A DNA stretch of 64,000 nucleotides from Paulownia fortunei. Its lineage: Eukaryota > Streptophyta > Magnoliopsida > Lamiales > Paulowniaceae. The translations under genes and the position numbers were made by a program. Every line of letters starts with the position of its first letter. Within the stretch, counting starts at the first letter, position 1. This document shows, piece after piece, positions 61,712 to 64,000 of the stretch. A model generated the notes under the pieces. That model made no database searches. It was given only the letters and a program-made list of their open reading frames with translations, and was not told the DNA's origin. The stretch is taken from contig JAGSPU010001568.1 of assembly GCA_019321725.1 (NCBI GenBank), positions 186,001 to 250,000 of the forward strand. Direction: 5' to 3'.

Positions 61712-64000
61712 ATTTTCCATGTCTATTTTCACCTTTACCATTTTTTTCTTCGCAATATTTTTCTTCTTTTCTGTGGTAAAAAGTAAAAATAATGTATTTA
61801 CACAATATACAAGTTTTATATCCAAGACTATTTATAAAGTGATATGTGGAGATCACTTCAAATTATTATTATAATTTAGCATTGCATTTGTATTTTCTAT
61901 ACATTAAGATATATGTAAAGTAAAATGAAACAAAGTTCAAATAAATATGAAATTTGAGTAGCAAAGTTATGTTAAAAATGTGGGGGCATGATTTAAAGCT
62001 TAACCTCAAACTTCTGTACATTGAAAAATAAATTTCTTCTAGTGATATTGCCATTTATTTCTTTGTATTATGTTTATTATTTTGTTTTATTATGACCCAT
62101 TACTTTGTAAAGATATAAAAATAGGAGCATTAATTGGGTGATCCATCTTCAGTAATTTAAAGATAAGCCCAACCAAATCCCCGCAAGATCATGTTTGTAT
62201 AGGCCCAACATATGTTACCACTAACAGTAGATATTTTCGCATATTTATGTGATTTCGATCTCCCTGGTAAAAAAAAAAAAAAGATTTTTACAACTTTTAG
62301 TTTATGAGTATATAAATGCAAATTTTATCTTTAAAAAGCCAAGGACGATTTTATTTTTTTTATTAAGAACAGCTAGTAATGGTAATCTTTATATGGGCCT
62401 GGCAGAATGTTCAAGATTTTGTAATGGTCTTTTCTTACACTTTCATCACAAACTTTTAGCTTTTGGGTTTGGACCAAGATTTAGCATGACTCACATAACC
62501 CAATCAAGAGGCCGACCTACGCAATATGTGGAAGGCCTTTTTTAGTTTTTAAGAAATCCAAAATTCTATAACCAAAAAAACAAAAAAGTGAAGAAAAAAT
62601 TTTTAATTTAAGGCTTTTTGTAATTATAAAGAGTATAGATTAGTTGATAAATGAAAAAAAACTGAAATAATTTTAAAATGAAATGAGAGGCCAAAATTCA
62701 TATTATAAGGATAAGAATGTAATCGAATTGAGTCGAGTTGAATAAAATATATACAAGATTAATTTAATTTTTTTATCGAACTTGATATCATGTCTGAATT
62801 TAGTTTAATTAATAAATAAGTTGAGTTCAACTAGTTTTAATTGAACTGAACACAAATTGTGCTCTAACAACTTAATTTTTTTATATATGATTTATTATCT
62901 TTTAACTAATCGAGTCAAATTTTAAATCTATCAAATAGAGATAAGGTTCAAACTTCATTTGCTATGCTATATCAAATAGCTTTGATTTGTATATCAAATA
63001 TGAGAACATCATTAATATTTTAAATAGCATAGACGAATTTTTAAATGTGAAAAAAAGTGCATGAATTTCAAAACATTAAATGCTTGTAATTTTTAAATGT
63101 TAGGTCAAAATTTAATTATAAATAGTGTGGCCCTCTTCAATAATAGTTTCTATATTAAAAGAGTTATCATTATATCAATGGGCATAGACAATTACATCAA
63201 TGGCGTTATTCCCATGGCAAGGAATTTTACAGTAACTTTGAAATACTTATTTAAATCATTTTTAAAGTAAATCAAGTCAACCATGATAAATTTCTTCAAG
63301 GGAAGCTCTTTAGGCACCAAACTCTTTGACTTTTTCTTGTACATACGCGTGTTGTAGTAAAAGCACAAATGACCCATTTTTCTTTCCCTTAAAAGACAGT
63401 GAAAACCTAATTAATATTCTTCTTTCCAATATGATCAACATGTAAAAACAGTTTCATATGATTAAAGATATTATTATACTAAAACATCTTTTGGTTCTCT
63501 GTGATTTTTACTCAAACAAACAATGCATTAGCTTTAAGGTTTACAAAACGATAGCAGAGTACAGAAAATACATAAGAATCATCTAAACATTAAGTAGCAA
63601 AAACCATGAAAATATGAAATATATTGATAATGTTGGTTGCAGTTTTGTTTATATAAGTAAAATGTCCAAAGCATAACTACTAGAATGTTCTCAGGTGAGC
63701 TTATAATGAGGTGAAGTGAGATTTGATACAAATGGATATCGCATAATTTTTGGAGTTTACCTACATGTGGTTCATATAGTTACAGAGTGAAGTGATTTTC
63801 AGGCCAATTGAGTGATTGACAATGCAAAAATGAGGAAGTTTCTTCATTCAATTTGTCTCATTCCTTGACAACAAAACAGTGCAGACATGTGAAGGACAAG
63901 AAAGGATAACTACACAAACCAACGGCGTTGCCATTTATTTTATTTTATTTTATTATAATTTTTTTATTTTATTATAATTTTTTTTATTTATTCCTCAATG
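61712..64000. other. AT-rich region downstream of the transporter
   Basis: The transporter 3' UTR, then AT-rich DNA to the window edge. Positions about 62700-62900 carry GAGTCGAGTTGA and AGTTCAACTAG words that look like an old repeat remnant, but I could not define ends. A duplicated TTTTATTTTATTATAATTTT unit closes the window (63940-63990). No coding exon was supported. Confidence 0.5.
63937..63992. repeat. ATTTT repeats with duplicated ATTATAATTTTTTT
   Basis: TTTTATTTTATTATAATTTT appears twice in succession after several TTTTA units. Low-complexity. Confidence 0.8.

Overview
The window is a piece of a plant nuclear genome, most likely a eudicot. It is AT-rich, its genes carry many GT-AG introns, and it holds miniature plant transposons and plant-specific families (PLATZ, ATL RING-H2, Ole e 1-like, class IV-type poly(A)-binding protein). 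I found nothing prokaryotic, viral or organellar, and no CRISPR array or complete rRNA or tRNA gene.

Layout, left to right: (1) a PAB7-like poly(A)-binding protein gene, minus strand, 3' end outside the window (830-5988); (2) EMC1, the largest subunit of the ER membrane protein complex, plus (8993-16613); (3) a secreted A1-type aspartic protease, minus (18585-24498), convergent with EMC1; (4) about 7 kb of AT-rich intergenic DNA with a Mutator-like MITE and a 350-bp tandem duplication; (5) the DEAD-box helicase LOS4/RH38, plus (31541-36280); (6) a small secreted Ole e 1-like protein, plus (37652-38309); (7) the ESCRT-I subunit VPS37, minus (40141-43414); (8) about 7 kb of gene-free DNA with a possible CACTA-type end; (9) a PLATZ transcription factor, plus (50435-52081), followed by two G-quadruplex motifs; (10) an intronless ATL-type RING-H2 ubiquitin ligase, minus (54879-55712); (11) a hAT-type MITE with a perfect 8-bp target duplication (58227-59066); (12) a PLUTO-like plastid nucleobase transporter, plus (60003/60192-61711); then about 2.3 kb of AT-rich DNA.

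The genes are independent housekeeping or regulatory units, not a pathway. Their order does carry information. From memory, Arabidopsis At2g36660-36670-36680 is PAB7, aspartyl protease, VPS37-2, and At3g53110-53120 is LOS4, VPS37-1. This window appears to hold the union of those two segments, as expected for the pre-duplication order.

The main caution concerns reading frames. Eight of the nine genes carry one or more single-base (occasionally two-base) indels, mostly one G or C lost from a short run, while codon-level similarity continues on both sides. Only the PABP gene is in phase over all nine visible exons. Because essential, normally single-copy genes (EMC1, LOS4) are affected, I read these mainly as residual assembly or sequencing errors, not as mass pseudogenisation. 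I found no convincing new biological system. The most useful leads are the indel pattern, the composite synteny, the two well-delimited MITEs, the PLATZ-associated G-quadruplex pair and an unexplained structured segment near position 350-560.
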